Assembly (NCBI GenBank): GCA_963769745.1
Contig: CAVYNB010000007.1
Location: 24,760-88,759 of the forward strand
From: JALORV01 sp963769745
GTDB taxonomy: Bacteria; Pseudomonadota; Gammaproteobacteria; Burkholderiales; Burkholderiaceae_F
Direction: 5' to 3'
DNA length: 64,000 bases
Each line of letters begins with the position of its first letter. Position 1 is the stretch's first letter. Under the pieces are notes generated by a model that saw only the letters and a program-made list of their open reading frames with translations, made no database searches and was not told where the DNA came from. The position numbers and the translations under genes were made by a program. This document shows, one piece after another, positions 40,134-49,979 of this stretch.

Positions 40134-40799
40134 ATGCGAAAAACTCTCCTTGCGCTACCTCTTGCGGCCGGCCTCGCGATCGCTGCGACAGCGTCGCTCG
40201 CGCAGACCACGGCACCGGCCGCTGGAGCGCCGAACCAGCCGCCGAACGAGCAGGTGATCGAGCCAACGGTGCCGCGACGCGATGTCCGCGTGCCGAAGAT
40301 TCCCAGCCGGGACATCATCGCCGGTGCCTATCTGGGCACCTATTCGAGCGAGGACTTCGGCGCGAGCTTCGTCTACGGCGCGCGCCTCGGTTATCACATC
40401 ACCGAGGACTTCTTCGTCGAGGCCGTCTACGGCACGACCAGTGTCAGTGACGAGAACTACCGGCAGATCCTCCCGGGCGGCGTCTTCCCCGAAAAGGAAG
40501 AAACGCTCTCGTACTACAACCTGTCCGTCGGCTACAACATCCTGCCGGGCGAGGTTTTCTTCGGCAGTCGCTACGCGATGGCCTCCGCGCTGTACCTGAT
40601 TGCCGGCGTGGGCAGCACCAAGTTTCTCGAACAGAGCAAGCAGACCATCAACTTCGGTCTCGGCTACCGCGTGTTCCTGAAGGACTGGGCGGCCATCCAG
40701 GTCGACTTTCGGGATCACCTGTACACGCTCGATCTGCTCGGTCAGAGCAAGTCCACGCAGAACCTCGAGCTGACGGCAGGCATCACGTTCTTCTTCTGA
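40134..40799 (+). CDS. outer-membrane beta-barrel domain protein (myxobacterial-type OMP)
   Basis: The 221-residue product has a signal peptide (LLALPLAAGLAIAATASLAQ) and a Pro/Ala-rich linker. An eight-strand-like barrel follows, with the block AGAYLGTYSSEDFGASFVYGARLGYHITEDFFVEA and the C-terminal ...LELTAGITFFF. This matches the outer-membrane barrel family shared by myxobacteria and some proteobacteria, from memory of the family pattern. Its ending is nearly the same as that of the preceding barrel gene (GI[AT]FFF), so the two may be diverged paralogues with different N-terminal parts. Confidence 0.75.
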   Translation: MRKTLLALPLAAGLAIAATASLAQTTAPAAGAPNQPPNEQVIEPTVPRRDVRVPKIPSRDIIAGAYLGTYSSEDFGASFVYGARLGYHITEDFFVEAVYGTTSVSDENYRQILPGGVFPEKEETLSYYNLSVGYNILPGEVFFGSRYAMASALYLIAGVGSTKFLEQSKQTINFGLGYRVFLKDWAAIQVDFRDHLYTLDLLGQSKSTQNLELTAGITFFF

Positions 40800-40850
40800 A
40801 TCCCCGACCCATGCACGACATGACATTGATCGACCGAGTTTCTCCAGACG

Positions 40851-41336
40851 GTGCGGCTGCTCGCGGTGGCCGCGCTCGCGGTCGGCAGCAGTGGGGCCGG
40901 CGCCGCCGTCACGCCATCGGCCGGCGCGCCCGACTTCACGCTTCCCAGCCTCGACGGTCCAAATCTGCGGCTGCAGGAGCAGCGCGGGCGCGTGGTGATG
41001 ATCAACTTCTGGGCGACGTGGTGCGGACCGTGCCGTGTCGAGATGCCGCACCTCTCGAAGCTGTACGAGAAGTACCGCGGCTCCGGATTCACGGTGCTGG
41101 CCGTCAACATCGACGAGGACCCGCACAAGGCCGCGAGCCTGGCCAAGCAGCTCGGCATGCGCTTCCCCGTGCTGCTGGATACCGAGAAGAAGGTGAGCCG
41201 GCTGTACGACCTCAGCACGATGCCCTCGACCGTCCTGGTCGATCGCGACGGGCGGGTTCGTTTCGTACATCGCGGCTACCGCGACGGCTACGAAGACACC
41301 TACGACAAGCAGATCAGGGAGTTGCTGCGCGAATGA
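40851..41336 (+). CDS. TlpA/ResA-type periplasmic thiol-disulfide oxidoreductase
   Basis: From the GTG at 40851 the product is 161 residues, with a short signal peptide (LLAVAALAVGSSGAGA) and a thioredoxin fold. The redox site is WCGPC (Cys58, Cys61) in MINFWATWCGPCRVEMPHL, and the cis-Pro block is STMPSTVLVDRDG. Such proteins reduce apocytochrome c cysteines or other periplasmic thiols. The two haem lipoproteins upstream, and the Cys-rich DUF4266 lipoprotein whose start overlaps its stop (ATGA), are obvious candidate substrates. Confidence 0.88.
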   Translation: MRLLAVAALAVGSSGAGAAVTPSAGAPDFTLPSLDGPNLRLQEQRGRVVMINFWATWCGPCRVEMPHLSKLYEKYRGSGFTVLAVNIDEDPHKAASLAKQLGMRFPVLLDTEKKVSRLYDLSTMPSTVLVDRDGRVRFVHRGYRDGYEDTYDKQIRELLRE

Positions 41337-41587
41337 AGCCCGTTCGTCGAAACCTGTGGACCGCGCTGCGCAGCGCGTTGCTCGGACTCGTTGCCGCGGC
41401 TGCGCTGGGTGCATGCGCGATGCCGGAGCCCTGGGTCAAGCCCTATGAACGCGAGCGGCTGGCCGACCCCTTGATGAAGTTCCCGCGTGACCCGCTGTCC
41501 GCCAAGCACTTCGAGCACGTGCACGAGGTGCGCGAGGGCTCGCGCGGCGGCACCGGTGTGCAGGGAGGCGGTTGTGGCTGCAATTGA
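41333..41587 (+). CDS. DUF4266 small lipoprotein with GCGC tail
   Basis: The 84-residue product has a lipoprotein signal with lipobox LGAC (Cys28). The conserved body is MPEPWVKPYERERLADPLM, followed by a short stretch ending GGTGVQGGGCGCN. The C-terminal GGGCGCN is characteristic of DUF4266. Function is unknown. In other genomes this family sits beside DUF3570 and ApbE-type genes (from general knowledge), as it does here. The Cys pair at the tail could bind metal or be a TlpA substrate, and the Ser/Thr-Gly stretch before it is a possible flavin acceptor; both are speculation. Confidence 0.82.
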   Translation: MKPVRRNLWTALRSALLGLVAAAALGACAMPEPWVKPYERERLADPLMKFPRDPLSAKHFEHVHEVREGSRGGTGVQGGGCGCN

Positions 41588-41698
41588 AGCTGCCATTGGA
41601 TCTGCAACGCGGCGCTGCCGGCGCGCGCTGCGGAAGGATGCAGCTCGACGCTGCTGTCGCTCGGTGAACGTCGCAACGGAGCGCGGCGACTGCCGTTC

Positions 41699-42778
41699 GT
41701 GGCGACCGCACACCTGCTTGGCGCACTCGGCGGCCTGCTTTCGACGGGCCACGCACACGCGGCTGAACTGCCGCAGGACCGCGCGGACCTGATGTTGCAC
41801 AGCTTCGACGGCGGTGGGGTGACCGCGTGGGGTCCGGCGCTGCTGGTGCGCAAGAGCCTGCTGAACAAGGCGTCGCTCTTTGCGACCTACTACGCCGACA
41901 TCGTCAGCAACGCGTCGATCGACGTGGTGACCACCGCGAGCCCGTATGACGAGACCCGGCACGAGTACGGGTTTGGCGCGGACTACGCGGTGCGCGACTC
42001 GCTGATTACCGTGGCCGGTTCGTACAGCACCGAGCCCGACTACACCGCGACCGCTTTCAATATCGATGTCGCGACGGATGTCTTCTCCGGCATGACGACG
42101 GTCGGTCTCGGATACACCTACGGGTCGGACGACGTCGGCAAGGTCGGCGAGGGGTTCTTCGACACGGCCAAGCACTGGCGCTACCGGCTCGGCGTGACGC
42201 AGATTCTGTCGCCGCGCTGGTACGCCAACGCGAACTTCGAGGTCGTGTCGGACGACGGTTTCCTTGGCAGCCCGTATCGCATGGCGCTCGTCTTCGGCGC
42301 CGCGGTTCCGGAGCGCATGCCGCGCACGCGTACCAGCCGAACCGTCCAGTTCCGACTGGTCGGAGAGGTCGCTCCCGGCTGGGCGGTCCGCGGCGAGTAT
42401 CGCTACTTCTGGGATACCTGGGACATCGCCGCGCACACCTTCGGAATCGGCGCGTCGACCCGCTTCGGCGAGAGGTGGCTGGTCGACGCCTATGCGCGCG
42501 GCTATCGCCAGGATGGCGCGCTCTTCTACTCCGACAACGCGACCAGCGAAACGCTGTATGTGACGCGCAACCGGCAGTTGAGCAACTACAACTCGTGGAC
42601 GATCGGTACGAAGGCGACCTACGCGCTGAAGCGCGAGCCGGGCCGGTACGAGATCTTCCTGAACGGTGCGGTCGAGTTCTGGATGACCGATTACAGCGAT
42701 TTCACGGACGTGCGGACCGGCAGCTTGTACTCGTACAACGCGACCGTACTGCAGGTGTACGTGACTGCGCTTTTCTGA
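41699..42778 (+). CDS. DUF3570 outer-membrane barrel protein
   Basis: The product is about 359 residues from the GTG at 41699, with a signal peptide ending GHAHA. The family pattern begins RADLMLHSFDGGGVTAWGPALLVRKSL and continues with FATYYADIVSNASIDVVTTASPYDE, GLGYTYGSDDVGK and the Tyr/Arg-rich strands of a barrel. DUF3570 proteins are predicted outer-membrane proteins of unknown role that accompany DUF4266. The 111-nt gap after DUF4266 has an open frame without a clear ribosome site, so the true start may lie further upstream. Confidence 0.8.
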   Translation: MATAHLLGALGGLLSTGHAHAAELPQDRADLMLHSFDGGGVTAWGPALLVRKSLLNKASLFATYYADIVSNASIDVVTTASPYDETRHEYGFGADYAVRDSLITVAGSYSTEPDYTATAFNIDVATDVFSGMTTVGLGYTYGSDDVGKVGEGFFDTAKHWRYRLGVTQILSPRWYANANFEVVSDDGFLGSPYRMALVFGAAVPERMPRTRTSRTVQFRLVGEVAPGWAVRGEYRYFWDTWDIAAHTFGIGASTRFGERWLVDAYARGYRQDGALFYSDNATSETLYVTRNRQLSNYNSWTIGTKATYALKREPGRYEIFLNGAVEFWMTDYSDFTDVRTGSLYSYNATVLQVYVTALF

Positions 42779-42800
42779 TTTTTTGAGTAAGGGACGCAGT

Positions 42801-43391
42801 ATGTTGAACCGCAACCTGCTCTTGGCCGTCTTCCTGGCCCTCACGGTGCTTGCTAACGCCTCGGCGCAGCCGACACCCGCTCCCGCGTCTTCCAACGCGA
42901 CGGCTTCCACGCCTGCACCGGCAGCCGCTGCCGCACCGACGCCGACCGGCAGCCTGGATGACCGCATCCAGGATGCCAAGGCCGATGTGATCCGGCTCAA
43001 TCGCGACCTCATGGTGCTCGAGGAAGAACTGCTGTTCCCCGCCAACACCCAGGTCGCCATTTTCGTGTCGATGGATGTGGGCAAGATGTTCTTGCTGGAC
43101 TCGGTGCGAGTGAAGCTCGACGGCAAGGATGTCGCCGGCTATCTCTACACGCCGGCCGAAGTCCAGGCGCTGCATCGGGGCGGTGTGCAGCGACTCTATC
43201 TGGGCAATCTGAAGTCGGGCACGCACGAGCTGGTGGCCTTTTTCACCGGCAAGGGGCCGCACGAGCGCGACTACAAACGCGGCGCCACGATCAAGATCGA
43301 GAAGGGCGCCGATCCGAAATACATCGAACTCCAGATCAAGGATTCCACCGGCAAGCTGCAGCCGGAGTTCGAGGTCAAGGTCTGGCAGTAA
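42801..43391 (+). CDS. periplasmic protein of unknown function
   Basis: The 196-residue product from ATG 42801 (TAAGGGA upstream) has a signal peptide (LLLAVFLALTVLANASAQ) and an Ala/Pro/Thr linker. A compact domain follows with SLDDRIQDAKADVIRLNRDLMVLEEELLFPANTQVAIFVSMD, LDSVRVKLDGKDVAGYLY and GTHELVAFFTGKGPHERDYKR. It ends in a beta-rich part that reads like an immunoglobulin-type fold binding a partner through an added helix. I recognise the gene only as a companion of TPR and ExbB/ExbD genes. It ends 6 nt before the next gene. Confidence 0.62.
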   Translation: MLNRNLLLAVFLALTVLANASAQPTPAPASSNATASTPAPAAAAAPTPTGSLDDRIQDAKADVIRLNRDLMVLEEELLFPANTQVAIFVSMDVGKMFLLDSVRVKLDGKDVAGYLYTPAEVQALHRGGVQRLYLGNLKSGTHELVAFFTGKGPHERDYKRGATIKIEKGADPKYIELQIKDSTGKLQPEFEVKVWQ

Positions 43392-43397
43392 CGCTGC

Positions 43398-45420
43398 ATG
43401 CGATCGCTGTTCTTCCTGAGCCGACTCACTGGTCGCTGCGCGCGCGTCGCGGCGCTGATGACTGTGTGCGCGTGCATGGCGTCGGCCGTGCAGGCACAGG
43501 CGTCGGGTGGAGCCAAGCCGGCGGGGGCGTCGCTGCCCTTCAGCTGGATGGACATGTCGAACTGGCTGAACTGGTGGCCGTGGAGCGAGTCGACGCCACC
43601 GCCGCCGGGCGGCGTCGAGTCGCCGCATTACGGCGACAGCCTGTTCTACTTCTACCAGGGTCGCTACTTCACGTCGGTCACCCGGCTGATGGCGTCACAG
43701 CAGTTCGGCCGCATGGTGCCGCACGACGATGAAGCCGAGATCCTGCGCGGCGGGCTGTTCCTGTCGTACGGCATGCACCGCGAGGCGGGCGAGGTCTTCG
43801 CCAAGCTGATCGAGCGCGGGGCGCCGCCGGCGGTGCGCGACCGCGCCTGGTACTACCTCGCCAAGATCCGCTACCAGCGCGGCCTGTATGCGGAGTCCGA
43901 GGACGCGCTGGGACGCATCGACAAACCGCTGGCGGGCGCACTGGAAGAGGACCGCGCACTGCTGCAGGCCAACGTCCTGATGGCGCGTGGCAAGTACACC
44001 GAGGCGATCAAGGTGCTGGATGTGCTCGCCAAGGGCCCCGGTGCAACGAGCTACGTCCGCTACAACCTCGGCGTGGCGCTGGTACGAAGCGGTGACCTGA
44101 CGCGCGGTACGAAGTTGCTCGACGAGGTCGGCAAGCTGCCCGCCACGAGCGAGGAGTACCGAAGCCTGCGCGACAAGGCGAATGTCGCGCTCGGCTTCGC
44201 GTCGTTGCAGGAAGGCCGAAGCGAGCCGGCACGCGCCTACCTGGAACGGGTGCGACTGTCGGGGATGTACTCGAACAAGGCGCTGCTCGGCTTCGGCTGG
44301 GCCGCTGCCGCCCAGGGACAGATGAAGTCGGCGCTGGTGCCGTGGAGCGAACTGTCCACGCGCGACCCGCACGATGCGGCCGTCCTCGAAGCCAAGCTGG
44401 CCGTTCCGTATGCATTCGCCGATCTGGGCGCGAATGCCCAGGCGCTCGAGCTGTACCAGGACGCCATCGGCGTGTTCGACCGCGAGAACGCCAACCTCGA
44501 CCAATCCGTGGCCGCGATCCGCAGCGGCAAGCTGCTGGACGGATTGATGGCCAGCAATCCGGGCGAAGAGATGGGATGGTTCTGGAGCATCTCCGAGCTG
44601 CCCGAGGGGCAGGACCTGCCGCTGGGTGGTCACCTCGCAGCCCTGATGGCCACGCATCCGTTCCAGGAAGCATTCAAGAACTATCGCGATCTGCTCTATC
44701 TCTCCCGCAACCTGCAGCAGTGGCAGGAGAGCCTTGGAGTGCTGCGCGACATGCTCGCCAATCGTCGCCAGGCCTTTGCGGAGCGCTTGCCGCAGGTCCA
44801 GGAGAAGGAGCGCGCATTGAACCTCGCCGGCTTCGAGCAGCGCTTCGAGTCGCTGCAGGCCGAACTGGAGCGCGTCGAACGCGACGGTGACTCGGCAGCA
44901 TTCGCCACGGCGCGCGAACGCGAGCTGCAGACAAGGCTCGACCGCGTGCGCGAGACGTTGGACGCAGCAGGCAAGGATCCGGGTACTGACACCGGCTGAA
45001 CTGGCGCAGGCGCGTGAACGCTATCGGCGCACGGCCGGCGCATTGCTGTGGCAGCAGAGCGATCAGTTCGCGGCACGCCTGTGGAGTGCGAAAAAGGGCA
45101 TGCAGGAACTGCAGCGCAATCTGGCTCAGGCGCAGCAGCGCGATGCCGCGCTCGCCCTGGCGCAACGTGACGAGCCTGCACGGCTCGATGTGTTTGCCGG
45201 CCGCATCGATGCGCTGTCGGCGCGCGTCGATACGATGGTTCCTCGCGTTGCGGCGCTCACGCAGGAGCAGCAGGCCGCGGTGCAGGAGCTCGCCGTGGCG
45301 GAACTCCTCCGACAGAAGGAGCGGCTGGCGGCTTACGGGACGCAGGCGCGCTTTGCAGTGGCACAGATCGTCGACCGCGCCAGCCTGGCAAAGGAGGGTG
45401 GCCGTGCGCCCGCGAACTAG
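43398..45420 (+). CDS. exported TPR-repeat protein, one frameshift
   Basis: Corrected length is 673 residues. A signal peptide (VAALMTVCACMASAVQAQ) is followed by a Trp-rich stretch (WMDMSNWLNWWPWSE), then tandem TPR-like units (for example LANVLMARGKYTEAIKVLDVLA-type and RYNLGVALVRSGDLTRGTKLLDEV) and a long C-terminal coiled coil from about residue 480. The frame breaks in the GGG run at 44981-44983; removing one G gives KDPVLTPAELAQARERY. The end overlaps the next gene by 17 nt. It resembles the large TPR proteins of Agl-Glt-type clusters and is probably a periplasmic scaffold. Confidence 0.78.
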
Positions 45421-48231
45421 CCTGGCTGCCGTGCGTGTGACCGCCATCACCGCGGTGGTGTTGCTCGCGTCGTGTTCGAGTCCGTTCAAGCGGACGCCGC
45501 CCGAGCCGCCGACGCTGAAGTCGCTCGCGTCGCGCCAGGTGACAGTCAATCCCGATGCCGGCGTCAAGGCCACTGAAGAGGACGCGGCGCGCGCCTATCG
45601 CGACTTCCTGGCGGCGTCACCGCGCGAACCGCAACGGCAGGAAGCGCTGCGCCGCCTCGGCGACCTGGAAATGGACCTCGTCGATACGCGCATGGCGACC
45701 GGAGAGACGACCGGGTCCGCGGCCGACTACAAGGCGGCCATTACGCGCTACCAGGACTTCCTGAAGACCTACCCCAACGACTCGGGCAATGACCGCGTGC
45801 TCTACCAGCTGGCACGCGCCTACGAGCTGAGCGGCAATCTGGAGACGTCGCTCGCGACGCTCGACAAGCTGGTGCTGCTGTATCCGACGACCCGCTACCG
45901 CGACGAGGCGCAGTTCCGCCGTGGCGAACTGATGTTTGCGTTGCGCGAGTATCCGAAAGCGGAGGCGGCGTACCTGGTGACGGTACGGGGCGCCAAGGGT
46001 TCGCCGTACTACGAGCGGGCGCTCTACATGCATGGCTGGTCGCAGTTCAAGCAGGCCAAGCTCGAGGATTCGCTGCAGTCGTTCTTCGGCGTGCTGGACC
46101 TGAAGCTGGCCGGCCGTGGCAACGAGAGTGATCTCGAGAAGGTGCCCGGACTGACGCGCGCCGATCGTGAGCTGGTCGAGGACACGTTTCGCGTGACGAG
46201 CATCTCGCTCGCGAACCTGCAGGGGCCGGCATCGATTCCGCCGTACATCAACTCGAGCCGTGCGCCGCGAGTACGAGTTTCGCGTGTACCAGCAGCTGGG
46301 CGAGCTCTACATCCGGCAGGACCGTGTCAAGGACGCCGCTGATACCTTCGGCGCCTTCGCGCAGCGTTCGCCGTCGCATCCGGTAGCGCCGGTGCTGCAG
46401 GCGCGCGTGATCGACATCTATGCGACGGGAGGTTTCCCGACGCAGGCGCTGGAAGCGAAGAAGCAGTACGTGACTCACTATGGCGTGGGCAGCGACTACC
46501 AGCGCAGCAACCCGGAAGGCTGGTCCCGCAACGCCGAGCCGCTGGTCAAGACCCACCTGGAAGAACTGGCACGCTTTCATCACGCCGGCGCACAGAAGTC
46601 GAAGAAGAGCGAGGACTACCAGGAGGCGGTGCGCTGGTACCGCAGCTACCTGACCTCGTTCCCGCAGGACCCGCAGGCCGCGCAGAACAATTTCCTGCTG
46701 GCCGAGCTGCTATACGAGGATGCGCGCTATTCCGAGGCGGCGGTCGAGTACGAGAAGTCGGCCTACGACTATCCGCAGCACGCCAAGAGCGCCGATGCCG
46801 GATACGCCGCGCTGCTGGCCTACGCGCAGCAGGAAAAGCGCCTTGCCGCGCCCGACGTGCAGAAGGTCCAGCTGGCCGCGGTCGACAGCGCGCTGCGGTT
46901 CTCAAAGTCGTTCCCGCAGGACCCCCGCGGCGCACCGGTGCTGACCAACGCGGCGGAGAAGCTTTATGCGCTGAACGACAGCGAGCGCGCCAGCGCGGTT
47001 GCGCGCCAGGTGCTGGCCCTGCAGCCGCCGCCTCCGGCGGAGCAACGACGCGTGGCCTGGACCGTAGTGGCCCACACATCGTTCGAGAAGGGCGCGTTCG
47101 TCGACGCGGAGCGCGCCTACGGCGAGGTGCTCGCGTTGACGCCCGAAAAAGACACCGCGCGCGGCGCTTTGACGGAACGCCTTGCAGCTTCGGTCTACAA
47201 GCAGGGCGAGTCGGCGAGGGAGAAGGGTCAGTTGCCCGAAGCGATCGGGCATTACACGCGCGTCGCGAGCGTGGCGCCGGCCTCGCCCGTGCGCGCCACC
47301 GCACAGTACGACGCAGCGGCGGCGATGCTGGCGCTGAAGGACTGGGACGGTGCCGCGCGCCTGCTGGAGGATTTCCGCACCCGCTATCCGAAGCATCCGT
47401 TGCAGGCCGAAGTGTCGGGCAAGCTCGCCGTCGCCTACGTGGAAAAGGGCAGTTGGTCGCAGGCTGCAGCGGAATTCGAACGGCTTTCGGCTGCGAACAC
47501 GAATCCGCAGCTGGCACGCGCGGGGCTCTGGCAGGCGGCCGAGATGTACGAGAAGGCCGGAGTCGCGCGCAGCGGCGGCGCGCGCTTACGAGCGCTACGT
47601 CAAACAGTATCCCGAACCGCTGGAACCGGCGCTGGAGGCCCGCTACCGGCTGGCTCGGGTCGCGCGCGAGGAAGGCAACGGGGCGCGCGAACAGGCGCTG
47701 ATGAAGGAAGTGCAGCGGACCGACCTGACCGCCGGCGCTGCGCGCACGGACCGCACACGCTACCTCGGCGGCATGGCCACGCTCGCACTGGCCAAGCCGC
47801 TGACCGACGACTACCGCAAGGTCGCGCTGGTCGAGCCGCTGAAGCGTCAGTTGAAGATCAAGAAAGACAAGATGGAGCTGGCGCTGAAGGCCTATGCGAC
47901 GGCGGCGGACTACGGCATCGCCGAGGTGTCCACAGCAGCGACGTTCCAGACCGCGGAGCTGTATCGGGACTTCGGCAAGGCGCTGATGACTTCGCAGCGG
48001 CCGAAGGGCCTGAAAAAGGACGAACTCGAGCAATACAACGTGATGCTCGAGGAGCAGGCCTACCCGTTCGAGGAAAAGGCGATCGAGGTGCACGAGGTCA
48101 ACGCGAAGCGCACCGCGGTCGGCATCTACGACAGCTCGGTGCGCGAAAGCATCACGGCGCTCGGGCAGCTGCGCCCGGCCCGTTACAACAAGGTGGAACG
48201 CGCGGAAAGGACGGTCGATGCGATTCGCTGA
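45404..48231 (+). CDS. large TPR-repeat lipoprotein, two frameshifts
   Basis: From the GTG at 45404 (AAGGAGG ends 6 nt upstream) the corrected product is 941 residues. The lipobox is LASC with Cys24. TPR units fill the protein, for example AAITRYQDFLKTYPNDSGNDRVLYQLARAYELSGN, YRDEAQFRRGELMFALREYPKAEAAYL and NFLLAELLYEDARYSEAAVEYEKS. They resemble BamD/YbgF or tol-pal-associated repeats and the AglT/GltE-type proteins. Breaks are at 46258-46259 (AGCCGTGCG should be AGCGTGCG) and near 47566-47570; both are single extra bases. The last 14 nt overlap the next gene. The likely place is the inner leaflet of the outer membrane. Confidence 0.78.
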
Positions 48232-48916
48232 ACGACTGATCCGGACCGGCAGCCTGGTCGCGGCAGGCACCGTGCTGTCAGCGTGCGCGATGTTTGGCGA
48301 CCAGTCCGCTACGCCTGACGCTGCGGCGCCTGTCGATGCAAAGGCCGCTCCGGCCGCCAAGTCCGCCCAGGATGCGGCCGCAACAGCGGCACCGAAACCC
48401 GAGGTGCCGGTCAGCCCGACCGTGCAACGCGCCTTCGACAACGCGCGTCAGGCGCTCGCCGCCGGGCGCACGGCCGAGGCCGAGCGCGGATTTGTCGCGC
48501 TGACGAAATCCAATCCGGAGCTGGCAGGACCGTACGCCAACCTCGGTCTCATCTACCGACAGGCCGGCAAGAGCGCGGACGCGGTTTCCAGGCTCGAGAA
48601 GGCAGTCCAGCTGAGCCCGCAACGTGCCGATCTGCACAACCAGCTGGGCATCACCTATCGCATGGCAGGGGACTTCACCAAGGCGAAGGCCTCATACGAA
48701 CAGTCGATCTCGCTGGATGCCACCTACGCGCCCGCCGTGCTGAACCTCGGCATTCTGTATGACTTGTATCTATGGGATGGCGTGCGTGCGCTCGAACTCT
48801 ACGATCGCTACCTGCAGCTGACGCCGGCCGGTGACGAGCAGGTCAAGCGCTGGATCAGCGACCTTCGGAATCGCAGCGCTCAGAAGAGCGCACCTCAACG
48901 CAAGGAGCAGGGATGA
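48218..48916 (+). CDS. small TPR lipoprotein
   Basis: The 232-residue product has lipobox LSAC (Cys23), an Ala/Pro/Lys linker of about 45 residues, and four TPR-like repeats (VQRAFDNARQALAAGRTAEAERGFVAL, GPYANLGLIYRQAGKSADAV, HNQLGITYRMAGDFTKAKASYEQS, PAVLNLGILYDLYLWDGVRALELYDRY). It resembles PilF/GltE-type outer-membrane TPR lipoproteins. It overlaps the upstream TPR gene by 14 nt and the next gene by 4 nt, so its amount is probably coupled to both. Confidence 0.82.
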   Translation: MRFAERLIRTGSLVAAGTVLSACAMFGDQSATPDAAAPVDAKAAPAAKSAQDAAATAAPKPEVPVSPTVQRAFDNARQALAAGRTAEAERGFVALTKSNPELAGPYANLGLIYRQAGKSADAVSRLEKAVQLSPQRADLHNQLGITYRMAGDFTKAKASYEQSISLDATYAPAVLNLGILYDLYLWDGVRALELYDRYLQLTPAGDEQVKRWISDLRNRSAQKSAPQRKEQG

Positions 48917-49260
48917 AGCGGCGCTTCTTCGGGCATCGGCACGATTCGTTGCGCGCGACCATCGCCATCGTGGGCGTGCTGACCTCGTGCGGGGCTCTGG
49001 CGCAGGACCGCGCGGAAATCGACCGTACGCAGATCATCGGCAATCGCGAGTTGCCCAAGGTGCTCTACATCGTGCCGTGGAAGAAGCCTCTGCCGGGGGA
49101 TCTTTCCAGTCGTCCGCTGGACAGTGTGCTCGACGAGGCGCTGGCGCCGGTCGATCGCGATGTGTTTCGCCGGCAGGTGCGCTACGACGCGCTGATCCAG
49201 TCGCGCACAGCAGAAGCAAACGGCCCCGCCACGCCCAGCGCGGCACCGGATCGTAAGTGA
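48913..49260 (+). CDS. small exported protein of unknown function
   Basis: The 115-residue product has a basic start, a hydrophobic segment (ATIAIVGVLTSCGALAQ) and a short body with IDRTQIIGNRELPKVLYIVPWKKP. A Cys in LTSC might make it a lipoprotein; cleavage after ALA is the alternative. The block NRELPKVLYIVPWKK looks conserved in feel and may dock onto the TPR or ExbB/ExbD proteins. It overlaps the preceding TPR gene by 4 nt and is followed by exbB after 37 nt. Confidence 0.68.
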   Translation: MKRRFFGHRHDSLRATIAIVGVLTSCGALAQDRAEIDRTQIIGNRELPKVLYIVPWKKPLPGDLSSRPLDSVLDEALAPVDRDVFRRQVRYDALIQSRTAEANGPATPSAAPDRK

Positions 49261-49297
49261 GTTCAGCAGTCATCGGAGTGCTTTTGGAGATCGAGTC

Positions 49298-49954
49298 ATG
49301 AATACCTTCAGTACCGTCGTCAAGTTCTTCCAGGACAGCGGGATGTTCATCTATCCCAGCATCCTGATCATGGCGCTCGGCGTCGCGGTCGCGATCGAAC
49401 GATTCATCTTCCTGAACCGGGCGCGCGCGGAGAACCGCAAGATGTGGGACCAGATGCTGCCGCTGCTGCAAAACGGCAAGTTCGACAAGGCCCAGGCCGT
49501 GGCCGGCGGCGGCGACGTGGCGATCGGCAAGATCGTCACCTACGGCATCGAACGGCTGCGCACGCCGCACCGGCGCGAGGACATCGACGCCGCGATGGAA
49601 GAGGGCATGATGGAAATCGTGCCGCGGCTGGAAAAGCGCACGCACTACATCGCGACCTTCGCCAACGTCATCACGCTGGTGGGCCTGCTCGGCACCATCA
49701 TCGGCCTGATCAAGGCCTTCACCGCGGTGGCCAACGTCAACCCGGCCGAGAAGGCGGAACTGCTGGCCGCGTCGATCTCGATCGCGATGAACAACACCGC
49801 GTTCGCGCTGATGGTGGCGATCCCGTTCCTGCTGATCCATGCGTTCCTGCAGGCGCGTGCCACCGAGATCGTCGACAGCCTGGAGGCAGCAAAGATCAGC
49901 TTCCTGAATCTCGCGCAGCGCATGACCGCCGAAGTCCGGCGCGCGGCCGCCTAG
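49298..49954 (+). CDS. MotA/TolQ/ExbB-type proton channel protein
   Basis: The 218-residue product has three membrane segments: one near residues 15-35 (MFIYPSILIMALGVAVAIERFIFL), and two in the C-terminal half with the family core YIATFANVITLVGLLGTIIGLIKAF and NNTAFALMVAIPFLLIHAFL. With ExbD-type partners it forms a proton channel that converts proton flow into mechanical work on a periplasmic rod. It is followed by two exbD genes and a TonB/AgmX-like gene, so this stator has a dedicated output protein. Confidence 0.93.
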   Translation: MNTFSTVVKFFQDSGMFIYPSILIMALGVAVAIERFIFLNRARAENRKMWDQMLPLLQNGKFDKAQAVAGGGDVAIGKIVTYGIERLRTPHRREDIDAAMEEGMMEIVPRLEKRTHYIATFANVITLVGLLGTIIGLIKAFTAVANVNPAEKAELLAASISIAMNNTAFALMVAIPFLLIHAFLQARATEIVDSLEAAKISFLNLAQRMTAEVRRAAA

Positions 49955-49979
49955 CCGGTCGAGAGCCGAGGAGCACAGC

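Noticed and set aside
44020..44070. PGATSY in the TPR protein as an ApbE flavinylation site
   Set aside because: It lies in a TPR turn without the surrounding FMN_bind fold, so the resemblance to an SGAT motif is probably chance.
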